Below, one piece after another: positions 34,234 to 43,376 of a DNA stretch of 64,000 bases (the stretch's first letter is position 1; the number at the start of each line of letters is the position of its first letter). The position numbers were made by a program, and so were the translations under genes. Origin of the DNA: Cytophagaceae bacterium (GTDB lineage Bacteria > Bacteroidota > Bacteroidia > Cytophagales > Spirosomataceae); contig JAIXWQ010000010.1 in assembly GCA_027491195.1 (NCBI GenBank), forward strand, positions 87,759 through 151,758, in the 5' to 3' direction. The notes under the pieces are model-generated. The model was given only the letters and a program-made list of their open reading frames with translations. It did no database searches and was not told where the DNA came from.

Positions 34234-34809
34234 ATGAAATCTGTAAAAGTAGTAATCGCAACCTTGGCTTTAGGCCTAATCACTTTCGCTGGTGTAGCGG
34301 CACCGAAAGTAGTGAACGTAAACAAGTCAGCTAGTTCAATCGCTTGGTTAGCTAAGAAAGTAACTGGCGAGCACAATGGTACAGTAGGAATCTCTGCTGG
34401 TGCATTAAATGTAAATGGAAACAAATTAATCGGAGGAAACTTCACAATTGATTTGAAAACAATCAAGGCTCTAGATATCACAGATCCAGGTTACAACCAA
34501 AAATTCATCGGACACATCACTTCAGGTGATTTCTTCGAAGTAGAGAAATTCCCAACAGCTTCTTTCGTTATCACCAAAGTAGCTGGTAACCAAGTAACTG
34601 GTAATTTGACAGTAAAAGGAATCACAAAATCAATCACTTTCCCAGCTGAAATTGCTGTAAAAGGTGGTAAAGTGACTGCTAAGGCAAACATCACTATCGA
34701 TCGTACGGATTTCAACATCAAATACGGTTCAAAGAAATTCTTTGATTCAATTGGTGACAAGGCGATTTATGATGATTTCGCTCTTACAGTTTCTTTAGTT
34801 TCAGAATAA
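34234..34809 (+). CDS. Secreted YceI family protein
   Basis: 191 residues with a signal peptide (about 1-21, ending GVAAPK). The lipocalin-like YceI domain shows SSIAWLAKKVTGEHNGTV, FTIDLKTIKALDI, GHITSGDFFEVEKFPTASFVI and TIDRTDFNIKYGSKKFF. YceI proteins bind isoprenoid or amide lipids in the periplasm. In Bacteroidota they commonly neighbour MarR regulators, as here. Codon choice suggests good expression. Confidence 0.92.
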   Translation: MKSVKVVIATLALGLITFAGVAAPKVVNVNKSASSIAWLAKKVTGEHNGTVGISAGALNVNGNKLIGGNFTIDLKTIKALDITDPGYNQKFIGHITSGDFFEVEKFPTASFVITKVAGNQVTGNLTVKGITKSITFPAEIAVKGGKVTAKANITIDRTDFNIKYGSKKFFDSIGDKAIYDDFALTVSLVSE

Positions 34810-34843
34810 ATTTAAATAGGGGGCTGTAAAATGGCTCAATTTC

Positions 34844-34896
34844 AAAGTGCAATCTCTAAAACTGCCTAACGACAATGTTTTATGAGATTGCACTTT
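34844..34896. repeat. Long hairpin 1
   Basis: Arms AAAGTGCAATCTCTAAAAC and its complement, with one extra T in the right arm, around a 14-nt loop (TGCCTAACGACAAT). No T-run follows, so it is not a classic terminator. Confidence 0.85.
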
Positions 34897-34980
34897 AAAA
34901 TTTCCTACTACTTTCCGAACAGTTTCACTCTCTTATTTAAGGGAGATGAGATAGAAACTGATTTTATTTATTTATTTGAT

Positions 34981-35046
34981 AAATTTTCAAGGCTTATTCG
35001 TAGAAAATATGTCGTAGGCCATTTTCCAGAATAAGCCTTGAAATTT
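34981..35046. repeat. Long hairpin 3, in the nitroreductase leader
   Basis: Arms TTTCAAGGCTTATTC / GAATAAGCCTTGAAA are perfect over 15 bp and extend by AAAT / ATTT with a bulge; the inner part pairs again through AAAAT / ATTTT. It ends 21 bp before the nitroreductase ATG. Confidence 0.85.
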
Positions 35047-35067
35047 AGCTATAACAAGAAAAACATT

Positions 35068-35697
35068 ATGTCTTTAATCGACTCATTATCTTGGCGCTAC
35101 GCCACAAAAAGAATGACAGGAAACAAAGTTTCCGCAGAAAAAATTGATGCCTTATTAGAAGCAATCCGCCTATCAGCATCTGGGTTTGGTTTACAACCAT
35201 ACAAAATTTTGGTAATTGAGAATCCAGAATTAAAAGCTAAAATTCAACCGATCGCTTATGGTCAACCACAAGCAGTTGAATCATCTCATTTATTAGTTTT
35301 CGCAGCTTGGAATGATATCACTGAAGCTCAAATCGATGCTTTCATCCAATTAGTGGCTGATACGCGTGGTCTTTCAGTAGATATGTTAGGTGATTACCGC
35401 GGAGCTATTGCTGGTTCATTATTAGGTCGTCCAGTGGAAGCAAAACAAAACTGGGCAGATCGCCAAGCTTATTTAGCTATGGGAACGGCTCTTGCTGCGG
35501 CAGGTGAATTAAAAATCGATACAACACCGATGGAAGGATTTATTCCGGCTCAACTAGACGAATTATTAGGTCTAGAAGCGATGGGATTACACTCTGTGTT
35601 AATCTTAGCAGTTGGTGAGCGTGATGCAGCGAATGACTTTATGGCTAATGCCGCTAAGGTTCGTTATGCTAAAGAAGATTTAGTGATCAACTTGTAA
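35068..35697 (+). CDS. Nitroreductase family NAD(P)H-dependent oxidoreductase
   Basis: 209 residues from the ATG at 35068; the longer reading starts inside a hairpin arm. FMN-binding nitroreductase fold with WRYATKRM at the N-terminus, EAIRLSASGFGLQPYKILVI, and AYLAMGTALAAAGELKID. Similar to NfsB/FRase-type enzymes that reduce quinones or nitro compounds. It follows marR and yceI, consistent with an electrophile or redox stress response, though the hairpin-rich gap may separate its expression. Confidence 0.9.
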   Translation: MSLIDSLSWRYATKRMTGNKVSAEKIDALLEAIRLSASGFGLQPYKILVIENPELKAKIQPIAYGQPQAVESSHLLVFAAWNDITEAQIDAFIQLVADTRGLSVDMLGDYRGAIAGSLLGRPVEAKQNWADRQAYLAMGTALAAAGELKIDTTPMEGFIPAQLDELLGLEAMGLHSVLILAVGERDAANDFMANAAKVRYAKEDLVINL

Positions 35698-35717
35698 TCA
35701 GTTCGCTCACGAAAGAA

Positions 35718-35744
35718 AAGGCTCCGAAATTCGGAGCCTTTTTT
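35718..35744. terminator. Bidirectional Rho-independent terminator
   Basis: Stem AAGGCTCCGAA / TTCGGAGCCTT followed by T-run on the plus side and TTTTC on the minus side. It serves the nitroreductase and, overlapping its stop codon, the convergent cca gene. Confidence 0.9.
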
Positions 35745-37182
35745 AGTTTATATCCGTTAATGAAATAACGGGCTTGAGGTCTAGCTTTCTACCTTCTTCG
35801 ATCAGCAAATCCCAACCAGAGGCTAATTCGTTCCGAATAACTCCTTCCAGTACTGCCTCGCGCATGGCGATTTTTATCAAACCAATTTCGCGACCAGGGC
35901 CGATATCAAAAACTTGCATAATGATTTCGCCCGAGAATACGGGTTGGAAATTCCGTAGGGAATCGCTCGCCTCTACCTCTTTCAGTTTTTGTTCAACGAT
36001 ATCGAAATTGCGCAGATAACGTTTTACTTTGTCTCCATTTTTAGAGGTAATATCTGCCCGACATAAAGTCATTAAGGCTTCAAGTTCTTCGCCTGCTTCG
36101 AATAAGAGGCGACGTAAAGCGGAAGCCGTGATTTCTTCTTTAGAAAGGGCGATGGGGCGTAAATGAAGGCGAACGAGCTTTTGGACCAGCTTCATCTTTT
36201 CATTTAAGGGCAATTTCAAGCGTTTGAAAATGTTGGGAACCTGGCGGGCACCCATTTCTTCGTGGCCATGAAAAGTCCAGCCTTTGCCTTGAGCGAAACG
36301 CTTGGTTTGCGGTTTGGCAATATCATGTAAAATCGCAGCCCAGCGCCACCAAAGGTCGTTCGTATTCTCCGAAATATTATCTAATACCTGTAACGTGTGG
36401 TAGAAATTGTCTTTATGTCCTTTGCCATCTTCCGTGTCTACACCCTTCAATTTCATAAACTCTGGGAAGATTATCGGTAGGATTTCACAGGCATCCAATA
36501 AAAGAAAGCCGTAAGACGGTTTCTTACATAAAATCATTTTGTTAAGCTCGTCGGAAATTCGCTCCATCGAAATGATGGACAAGCGATCTTTCTCCGTTTT
36601 TAAGGCCTCAAAAGTCTCGGGATAAATATCAAAACCAAGCTGTGCTGCAAAACGAACTGCGCGCATCATGCGTAAAGGATCATCTGAAAAGGTAATTCCT
36701 GGAGCGAGCGGGGTGCGAATGATTTTGGCTTTCAAATCATCCAATCCATTAAATGGGTCTAATAATTTCCCCCAATGAACTTTATTCAATTGCACCGCCA
36801 TGGCATTGATGGTGAAATCGCGGCGGTTTTGGTCGTCTTCTAAAGACCCTTCCTCTACGACTGGCTTGCGAGAATCCCGGTTATAGGATTCTTTTCTGGC
36901 ACCCACGAATTCCAAATCCCAGTCATCGACTTTGATCATTGCCGTACCAAAATTCTTAAAAACCGAAACGGCGTGTTCTGGTAAATCAAATTCTTTAGCA
37001 ACTTCTAATGCTAAATCAATCCCTGAACCAATACATACGACATCAATGTCCTTACACTCTCGACCTAAAATCGCATCACGCACATAGCCACCGATGACAT
37101 AACTATCTACCCCCAAACGATCAGCCGCTAAGCCGATTTTGGAAAATATAGGATCCGCGACTATCTCCTTCCCTTCTATCAT
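35743..37182 (-). CDS. cca: tRNA nucleotidyltransferase (CCA-adding / poly(A) polymerase family, with HD domain)
   Basis: 479 residues. The nucleotidyltransferase head has VIGGYVRDAILGRECKDIDVV with the catalytic carboxylates, then EDDQNRRDFTINAMAV, DPFNGLDDLKAKIIRTP and DDPLRMMRAVRFAAQLGFDI. A C-terminal HD domain (WAAILHDIAKPQTKRF) follows. It adds or repairs the 3' CCA of tRNAs. One base after its start lies the stop of tsaC, so the two are cotranscribed. Confidence 0.93.
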   Translation of the reverse strand: MIEGKEIVADPIFSKIGLAADRLGVDSYVIGGYVRDAILGRECKDIDVVCIGSGIDLALEVAKEFDLPEHAVSVFKNFGTAMIKVDDWDLEFVGARKESYNRDSRKPVVEEGSLEDDQNRRDFTINAMAVQLNKVHWGKLLDPFNGLDDLKAKIIRTPLAPGITFSDDPLRMMRAVRFAAQLGFDIYPETFEALKTEKDRLSIISMERISDELNKMILCKKPSYGFLLLDACEILPIIFPEFMKLKGVDTEDGKGHKDNFYHTLQVLDNISENTNDLWWRWAAILHDIAKPQTKRFAQGKGWTFHGHEEMGARQVPNIFKRLKLPLNEKMKLVQKLVRLHLRPIALSKEEITASALRRLLFEAGEELEALMTLCRADITSKNGDKVKRYLRNFDIVEQKLKEVEASDSLRNFQPVFSGEIIMQVFDIGPGREIGLIKIAMREAVLEGVIRNELASGWDLLIEEGRKLDLKPVISLTDIN

Positions 37183-37746
37183 CTAACCTCTGATTAATTT
37201 ATAATCGCCGTGCAAACCTAATTGAACGATTTTACTTGCTTTTTTTGCCGGGCCCTCGCCTGCTGGATTCTTTAACACATGAGCTACCCCTGTTACAATG
37301 GAAGGAGCAATGCCTGCAAAATTCAAAGGTGAAGGCTCTCCAGAAAGATTCGCAGACGTGGATACGATCCCTCTTTGGTAGCGATAAACCAAACCTTTGC
37401 AAAACTCATCCTTAACTAGGCGAATGGCAATACTGCTATCTGGCCCCAATAACAAAGGGGAAACGTTTTTTCCTTTGGGATAGATAACTGTCAAAGGATC
37501 CTCTGCAAATTCGACCAGGTCCCAAGCAACATCCGGCACCTGCTCTACATACTCACTTAATTGCTCGATTTTCGAAATCAACAAAATCAATCCCTTATTC
37601 GCAGGCCTATTTTTAAGTTCGAGAATCTTTTCAATGGCTTCTTCATTCCGGACATCACATCCTAAACCCCAAATGGTGTCACTGGGGTATAATAATACGC
37701 CTCCAGCTTTTAAAGTTTGAATCGCTTCGTGGTATATATTTTGCAT
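37183..37746 (-). CDS. tsaC: L-threonylcarbamoyladenylate synthase
   Basis: 187 residues from the ATG at 37746. YrdC/Sua5 fold with VLLYPSDTIWGLGCD, ELKNRPANKGLILLI, the basic patch IAIRLVKDEFCKGLV and IVSTSANLSGEPSP. It makes the threonylcarbamoyl-AMP used for t6A37 in ANN-decoding tRNAs. Short YwlC/TsaC form without the Sua5 extra domain. The GTG three codons upstream overlaps the promoter and is rejected. Confidence 0.92.
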   Translation of the reverse strand: MQNIYHEAIQTLKAGGVLLYPSDTIWGLGCDVRNEEAIEKILELKNRPANKGLILLISKIEQLSEYVEQVPDVAWDLVEFAEDPLTVIYPKGKNVSPLLLGPDSSIAIRLVKDEFCKGLVYRYQRGIVSTSANLSGEPSPLNFAGIAPSIVTGVAHVLKNPAGEGPAKKASKIVQLGLHGDYKLIRG

Positions 37747-37754
37747 AATTGTCA

Positions 37755-37762
37755 CAAAGGTA
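37755..37762 (-). promoter_or_regulatory. -7 promoter element for tsaC-cca
   Basis: Minus-strand TACCTTTG, exact TAnnTTTG, only 8 nt from the ATG; the mRNA would be nearly leaderless. Confidence 0.65.
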
Positions 37763-37817
37763 AGATTAATTTATTCATTTCTGAGCGGGAGAGACAAGGT
37801 TTAGAGTGATTTTAGCT

Positions 37818-37825
37818 ACCTTTGC
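37818..37825 (+). promoter_or_regulatory. -7 promoter element for argS
   Basis: TACCTTTG, exact TAnnTTTG, about 25 nt before the argS ATG (position accurate to one base). Confidence 0.65.
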
Positions 37826-37849
37826 AGATTGACAAATCAGACCCTTTTC

Positions 37850-39619
37850 ATGTCGAGCATACAACAACAATTACAAGAGCAATTAGCTAAAGGCCTACAC
37901 GAATTATTCAGCATCGAAGTAACTGAAATCGTTTTACAAGAGACGAAAAAGGAGTTCGAAGGTGCGTATACCCTCGTTGTTTTCCCCTATACAAAACAAG
38001 CAGGCAAAGCTCCTGCAGCCATTGCTACTGATTTAGGGAACTATTTGTTAGCGAATTGTTCCATCGTAAAAGCCTTCCAAGTAGTTCAAGGTTTCTTGAA
38101 CATTTCGATTCAAGATTCGGCTTGGTTAAGTGTTTTAGCAGAAGTAGCCTCAGATAAAAACCCTTTCCAATTAGCATCAAAAGGGGAAAAAGTATTGATC
38201 GAATACTCGTCACCTAACACCAATAAACCATTACACTTAGGTCATTTACGCAATAACTTTCTTGGATTCTCCGTGGCACAGATTCTTGCTGCAGGGGGAT
38301 ACGAAGTGGTTAAAACGAATTTAGTGAACGACCGTGGAATTCATATTTGTAAGTCCATGTTAGCCTACCAGCTTTTTGGCAATCAAGAAACACCGGAATC
38401 TGCCGGTATCAAAGGAGATCATTTAGTAGGTAAATATTATGTGGCTTTCGATGTGGAATACAAGAAGGAGATCAAAGAATTGATGGCCACGGGTTTAGAC
38501 GAGGAGCAAGCGAAAAAGCAGGCCCCTATTCTATTGCAAGCGCAAGAAATGCTTTTGAAATGGGAACAAGGCGATGCAGAAGTGATGAATTTGTGGAATA
38601 CGATGAACGCCTGGGTATTTGCAGGTTTTGAGAAATCCTACCAAACGATGGGCGTTTCCTTCGATAAAATCTACCGCGAATCAAATACCTATTTACTGGG
38701 AAAACAATTAGTAGACGAGGGATTAGCTTCGGGGGTATTTTTCCAAAAACCCGATGGATCTGTTTGGATCAATTTAGAAGCCGAAGGTTTAGACGAGAAA
38801 CTCGTGTTACGTAAGGATGGAACATCTGTTTACATCACGCAAGACATGGGAACCGCACAATTAAAATACGAGGATTTCAAAGCAAATCAATCGGTTTATG
38901 TAGTAGGAAATGAGCAAGATTACCATTTTGAGGTGCTATTCCATATCCTGAAGAAATTAAACAAGCCCTTTTCGCAAGGTAATTTCCACCTTTCCTACGG
39001 CATGGTAGATCTTCCAAGTGGTAAGATGAAATCCCGTGAAGGAACTGTCGTGGATGCGGATGATTTGATGGCTGAGATGATCCAAACGGCGAAAGATCGC
39101 ACCCTTGAATTAGGCAAGATCGATGGTTTTACGGAAGCTGAATCGAATGAACTATTTCACAACCTTGGTTTAGGCGCGTTGAAATACTTCCTATTGAAAG
39201 TCGAACCGAAAAAACGTATGTTGTTTAATCCAGAGGAATCTATTGATTTTCAAGGAAATACGGGGCCATTCATCCAATATACACATGCTAGAATTTGTTC
39301 AATCCTGCGCAAAGGCGGAGACATTAAACCAATCGTTACCGATTCAGAATTGGCGAACTCAGAACAAGAATTAATTTATTTATTAGGCGAATACAAGGCA
39401 ACTATCGCGCAGGCAGCGGCTAATTTTGCTCCATCGGTTATTGCGAATTATGCCTACGATTTAGCGAAAACATTCAATAAGTTTTACAATGAAATAACTA
39501 TCCTATCAGAGGAAAATGAGGTGAAGCGAAACATTCGACTTACCTTAGCGGAGCTGACAGGAAAAACAATTCAGCATGCTACTTCGTTATTAGGTGTAGT
39601 TTCACCTAATCGAATGTAA
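37850..39619 (+). CDS. argS: Arginine-tRNA ligase
   Basis: 589 residues from the ATG at 37850. An N-terminal Add1-type domain (about 1-110) is followed by the class I core with SSPNTNKPLHLGHLRNNFLG (HIGH equivalent HLGH) and the KMSKS-equivalent GKMKSREGTVVD, then the DALR anticodon-binding domain ending with TIQHATSLLGVVSPNRM. It charges tRNA-Arg. gpx follows after one base on the same strand. Confidence 0.95.
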   Translation: MSSIQQQLQEQLAKGLHELFSIEVTEIVLQETKKEFEGAYTLVVFPYTKQAGKAPAAIATDLGNYLLANCSIVKAFQVVQGFLNISIQDSAWLSVLAEVASDKNPFQLASKGEKVLIEYSSPNTNKPLHLGHLRNNFLGFSVAQILAAGGYEVVKTNLVNDRGIHICKSMLAYQLFGNQETPESAGIKGDHLVGKYYVAFDVEYKKEIKELMATGLDEEQAKKQAPILLQAQEMLLKWEQGDAEVMNLWNTMNAWVFAGFEKSYQTMGVSFDKIYRESNTYLLGKQLVDEGLASGVFFQKPDGSVWINLEAEGLDEKLVLRKDGTSVYITQDMGTAQLKYEDFKANQSVYVVGNEQDYHFEVLFHILKKLNKPFSQGNFHLSYGMVDLPSGKMKSREGTVVDADDLMAEMIQTAKDRTLELGKIDGFTEAESNELFHNLGLGALKYFLLKVEPKKRMLFNPEESIDFQGNTGPFIQYTHARICSILRKGGDIKPIVTDSELANSEQELIYLLGEYKATIAQAAANFAPSVIANYAYDLAKTFNKFYNEITILSEENEVKRNIRLTLAELTGKTIQHATSLLGVVSPNRM

Positions 39620-39620
39620 T

Positions 39621-40244
39621 TTGAAACGTAAATATCTTTACCTCACCATTTTAATACTTATCATTATGATAGCAAGTTTTATGAAAATCGGATCGTTATT
39701 AACGGCATTAGCCCTACCATTCACACAGAAAACCGTCTTAAACAGACCAGAAAAAATGGAAATTACTGCAGCAGCGAACTTTCACTCCTTCAAAATGAAA
39801 GGAATCGATGGAAAAGAGATTGATTTCTCTCAGTTTAAAGGCAAGAAAGTGATTGTGTTGAACACAGCTTCTAAATGTGGTTATACGCCACAATACGCAG
39901 ACTGGGAAAAATTCCATAAAGCAAATAAAGACATCGTTATTCTAGGTTTCCCTGCAAATGAATTTGGGGGACAAGAGCCAGGTACGAATGATGAAATTGC
40001 TTCATTCTGCTCATTGAATTACGGTGTTTCTTTCCAAATGATGGAAAAAGTCGTTGTTAAGGGCTCAGGAAAATGTGATCTATACCAATGGCTTTCTGAC
40101 AAATCAAAGAATGGTTGGAATGAAAAAGAGCCTAGCTGGAACTTCTGCAAATATGTCATCAACGAGAAAGGTGAATTGCAAAATTTCTTTGCTTCTGGCA
40201 TCAAGCCAAACAGTCCTGAATTTTTAGCTGCCATTGGAAAATAA
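39621..40244 (+). CDS. Membrane-anchored glutathione peroxidase family protein
   Basis: 207 residues from a TTG start. N-terminal MKRKYL precedes a hydrophobic stretch (about 5-34), so the enzyme is probably tethered to or exported across the inner membrane. The peroxidase domain has Cys86 in NTASKCGYTPQ, Gln in GFPANEFGGQEPG and Trp in PSWNFCKYVI, so it is a Cys, not a Sec, enzyme. It reduces peroxides, probably with thioredoxin. An alternative ATG at 39666 follows a TATCTTTA box and would still leave a membrane segment. Confidence 0.88.
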   Translation: MKRKYLYLTILILIIMIASFMKIGSLLTALALPFTQKTVLNRPEKMEITAAANFHSFKMKGIDGKEIDFSQFKGKKVIVLNTASKCGYTPQYADWEKFHKANKDIVILGFPANEFGGQEPGTNDEIASFCSLNYGVSFQMMEKVVVKGSGKCDLYQWLSDKSKNGWNEKEPSWNFCKYVINEKGELQNFFASGIKPNSPEFLAAIGK

Positions 40245-40246
40245 GA

Positions 40247-41155
40247 ATGAATAGATGGGTAGATGCGGCAAGACCAAGAACCTTACCGTTAGCAGTGGGA
40301 AGTATATTATTAGGTAATTTCTTAGCCTATGCACAAGGAAAATTTGATCTATCAATTGCCCTATTAGCTACTCTAACCACCCTTTTATTACAAATACTAT
40401 CCAATTTTGCGAATGATTTAGGCGACTTCTCGAATGGAGTTGATAACGCAGATCGCAAAGTAGCATTAAGAGCTGTACAAACAGGGAAAATTAGTCAAGA
40501 AGAGATGAAGGTTGCTGTTATTTTAACGGCGGCCTTTGCTTTTTTGTCTGGCCTAGTCCTGCTTTATCTTGGCTTAAAAGATGCTCCCCTAGAGGTTTGG
40601 GGTACTTTTTTAGGTCTAGGAGTCGCTTCCATAGCAGCGGCCATTGCTTATACCGTAGGTAAACGGCCCTATGGGTACATGGGATTAGGCGACTTATCCG
40701 TTTTCTTGTTTTTCGGTTTAATTGGAACGGCAGGTACCTATTATCTTCAGACATTTAGTTTAAATCTAGCCCTATTTCTACCTGCATCAGGTTGTGGATT
40801 TCTTTCGGTAGCCGTATTAAACCTGAATAATCTACGAGATATCGAAAATGATATCAAAACAGGAAAAAACTCGATACCTGTTCGAATTGGCAAAACCTTC
40901 GGGTTTTACTACCAGAAATTCTTGTACCTAGCCGCCATTACGTGCTTTTATGCCTATCCATTTGCGGCTGGAATCAAGGTTACTGGGGTACAACAACTAT
41001 TAATCGTCGGCATTTATCCCATCATACAACTTTTCCGTGAATTGCATTCGGGAATGAGTGCTGCTCAAATTGATCCATATTTGAAAAAAACAGCCTTAAG
41101 GACCTTGTTTTTGATCCTTGTTTTTGGGGCAATTCAAATTTTAACAAGCCAGTAA
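40247..41155 (+). CDS. menA: 1,4-dihydroxy-2-naphthoate polyprenyltransferase
   Basis: 302 residues, eight to nine membrane segments. First prenyl-diphosphate motif NFANDLGDFSNGVDNADRK, second motif NNLRDIENDIKTGKNSIPVRIG. The N-terminus WVDAARPRTLPLAVGSILLG is typical of MenA. It prenylates DHNA to demethylmenaquinone, so the respiratory quinone is menaquinone. It starts 2 bp after the peroxidase. Confidence 0.93.
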   Translation: MNRWVDAARPRTLPLAVGSILLGNFLAYAQGKFDLSIALLATLTTLLLQILSNFANDLGDFSNGVDNADRKVALRAVQTGKISQEEMKVAVILTAAFAFLSGLVLLYLGLKDAPLEVWGTFLGLGVASIAAAIAYTVGKRPYGYMGLGDLSVFLFFGLIGTAGTYYLQTFSLNLALFLPASGCGFLSVAVLNLNNLRDIENDIKTGKNSIPVRIGKTFGFYYQKFLYLAAITCFYAYPFAAGIKVTGVQQLLIVGIYPIIQLFRELHSGMSAAQIDPYLKKTALRTLFLILVFGAIQILTSQ

Positions 41156-41186
41156 TTTCGCTTATTTTTACAAAAAATAAGATTCT

Positions 41187-42539
41187 ATGAAATTACGCAG
41201 CGGTATACTAACTCTCGCTTTTATTGGCTTTAGCCTTTCTCTTTCAGCCCAAACAACTGAAATTAGTTTTTTAGAGCTAGGTTTAAACCAAAATAAATCA
41301 GGAAACTACGCCGATGCATTACGTAATTTCACCTTAGAAATCGAAAAAACGGCTGCGAATCCAAATCCCATTGCCTTTTACAATCGTGGCTTCGCTAAAT
41401 ACAACTTAAAGGATTTCCAAGGAGCTATTTTGGACTTCAACAAAGCCCTTGAATTAAAACCTAATTACTTTGAAGCATTTATTGCCCGTGGCCAAAGCTA
41501 TAGCAAACAAGATAACCATCCCCTTGCCATTCAAGATTATAATGAAGCTATTCGCCTCAATCCTTTAGAGGGAACCGCCTATTTCAGCCGTGGTTTGTCG
41601 AAGAATAAATTAGAAAACTTCCGAGCTGCCATCACCGATTTTAATAAATCCTTAGAATTAGTTCCTGATTATGCGCCTACATTAGCCGCTAGAGCAGACA
41701 GCAAAGCTAAATTAGGCGATTTTGCAGGCAGTATTGAAGATTATAATAAGGCCATCGAAATCACACCGAAACGCACTAACTACCTCTCCGGTCGTGCATT
41801 TGCCAAAATGAAAACAGCTGATTTCAAAGGTGCTCTAGCAGATTTCAGCGAAGTGATCAAATTAAATCCAGACAGAGCTGAAGAATGGTATTATTCCGGC
41901 TTCTGCAAAGCTCAACTGGAAAACTACAGAGGTGAAAACGGAGAAAAAGGAGCCTTAGAAGACTTCAATAAAGCCTTAGAATTAGATCCAGAAATGATCG
42001 AAGCCATGTATGGCCGGGGTTTTGTTAAGTCCAAATTAGGTGACCCTAGAGGTGCCATGGAGGACTTTACCCGTGCGATTGAATTTGGCAATAATGAAAA
42101 TGCGAAAATACTTTACACGGCAAAACTGGGCAAAATTCAATTAGACGAATTGCGCAATGGTCTGATCGATCGTACTAAAATGAGTGATATGAGTGCTAGC
42201 CGAGCAGAGGTATTCTTTCACCGTGGGCTTGCAAAAATTAAATCAGGGGATCCGAAAAGTGCCATTGATGATTATAACCGCGCCATTTCTCTTCAGCCCA
42301 CCTATGCAGATGCCTATTTCCAACGAGGTATCGCTAAATCAAATCTAGGAGATCAAAGAAATGCGATTCAAGACTGCAACAATGCGATTGATTTAAATGG
42401 AAAGTATGCAGAAGCCTATTTCATCCGTGGAATCATCAAACTTGCCTTGAATGATCCCTCCGGCTGCCTGGACTTAAGTAAATCGGGAGAATTAGGGTAT
42501 ACAGCGGCTTATACAGTTATTCGCGATTTTTGTAATTAA
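41187..42539 (+). CDS. Secreted tetratricopeptide repeat protein
   Basis: 450 residues: signal peptide (about 1-22, ending LSLSAQ) and at least ten TPR units of the DYNKAIELNP type. Periplasmic or surface location is likely. No catalytic domain. A TATTTTTA box lies about 20 bp upstream. It converges on AMP nucleosidase with a 4-bp overlap. Confidence 0.9.
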   Translation: MKLRSGILTLAFIGFSLSLSAQTTEISFLELGLNQNKSGNYADALRNFTLEIEKTAANPNPIAFYNRGFAKYNLKDFQGAILDFNKALELKPNYFEAFIARGQSYSKQDNHPLAIQDYNEAIRLNPLEGTAYFSRGLSKNKLENFRAAITDFNKSLELVPDYAPTLAARADSKAKLGDFAGSIEDYNKAIEITPKRTNYLSGRAFAKMKTADFKGALADFSEVIKLNPDRAEEWYYSGFCKAQLENYRGENGEKGALEDFNKALELDPEMIEAMYGRGFVKSKLGDPRGAMEDFTRAIEFGNNENAKILYTAKLGKIQLDELRNGLIDRTKMSDMSASRAEVFFHRGLAKIKSGDPKSAIDDYNRAISLQPTYADAYFQRGIAKSNLGDQRNAIQDCNNAIDLNGKYAEAYFIRGIIKLALNDPSGCLDLSKSGELGYTAAYTVIRDFCN

Positions 42540-43309
42540 TCGAAACGTAAGTGTTTCACCGATTCTCCCGAATTCGCTAATTCCTCTAGGGCATCAATAC
42601 CTATTTGCAAGTGTTTGTGCACAAAGTTTTCGGTGACTTTTTTGTCACTCACATCCGTTTTTACCCCATCAGGTGTCATTGGGTTATCAGAGACTAATAA
42701 TAGGGCTCCATGTGGTATTTTATTTTTAAAACCCACGGTAAAAATAGTAGCCGTCTCCATATCAATTCCCATCGCTCGAATATCCGATAAATAGGTTTTA
42801 AATACCTCATCGTGCTCCCAAACACGGCGATTTGTGGTGTAGATTAATCCAGTCCAATAATCTAATTCATGCTTCTTTATCATCGAAGAAACAGCCCGCT
42901 GCAAACGGAAAGAGGGTAACGCTGGCACTTCTTTGGGCATATACTCATCCGAAGTACCCTCACCACGAACAGCAGCGATGGGTAAAATCAAATCCCCAAG
43001 CGCTAAATTCTTCTTCAAACCACCGCATTTTCCTAAAAACAAAACCGCTTTAGGCGAAATAGCAGATAAAATATCCATCACCGTGGCCGCCATGGGGGAA
43101 CCCATGCCAAAATTTATAATCGTAATATTATGCGCTGTTGCCGTCTGCATAGGGCGATCATTCCCCTTGATTTCCACCCCGAATTTCTCGGCAAACATAT
43201 CCACGTAATTCTTGAAATTAGTTAACAAAATATACTGCCCAAATGTATCTGCATTCGTGCCTGTGTAGCGTGGTAACCAATTCTGTACAATTTCCTCTTT
43301 CGTTTTCAT
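42536..43309 (-). CDS. amn: AMP nucleosidase
   Basis: 257 residues. Short, Bacteroidota-type enzyme of the nucleoside phosphorylase fold: NFGMGSPMAATVMDIL, AVLFLGKCGGLKKNLALGDLILP, AMGIDMETATIF with the purine-binding Met-Glu-Thr, and LLLVSDNPM with the catalytic Asp. It splits AMP to adenine and ribose 5-phosphate. E. coli Amn has an extra N-terminal domain that is absent here. Confidence 0.9.
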   Translation of the reverse strand: MKTKEEIVQNWLPRYTGTNADTFGQYILLTNFKNYVDMFAEKFGVEIKGNDRPMQTATAHNITIINFGMGSPMAATVMDILSAISPKAVLFLGKCGGLKKNLALGDLILPIAAVRGEGTSDEYMPKEVPALPSFRLQRAVSSMIKKHELDYWTGLIYTTNRRVWEHDEVFKTYLSDIRAMGIDMETATIFTVGFKNKIPHGALLLVSDNPMTPDGVKTDVSDKKVTENFVHKHLQIGIDALEELANSGESVKHLRFD

Positions 43310-43376
43310 ATTTATACGCGTATTTGTGATGAATTAATTAAGCAAAAAGATTAATTTAGAAGTTAGATTGATAAAG

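Larger units (their letters stand above)
34810..35067. other. Intergenic region with three consecutive hairpins
   Basis: A 258-bp gap with no ORF. It contains a 19-bp stem with one bulged base (34844-34896, 14-nt loop), a compound hairpin closed by CAGTTTC / GAAACTG (34920-34960), and a 15-bp stem that extends further with one bulge (34981-35046). An imperfect inverted pair, CTGTAAAATGGCT at 34824 and AGGCCATTTTCCAG at 35016, brackets most of it. Origin and function unknown; a small palindromic or miniature element is possible. Confidence 0.6.

Noticed and set aside
34844..35046. Integron attC site
   Set aside because: A GCCTAAC motif is present but in the loop, not at the outer end, and no matching GTTRRRY box, integrase or cassette is nearby.
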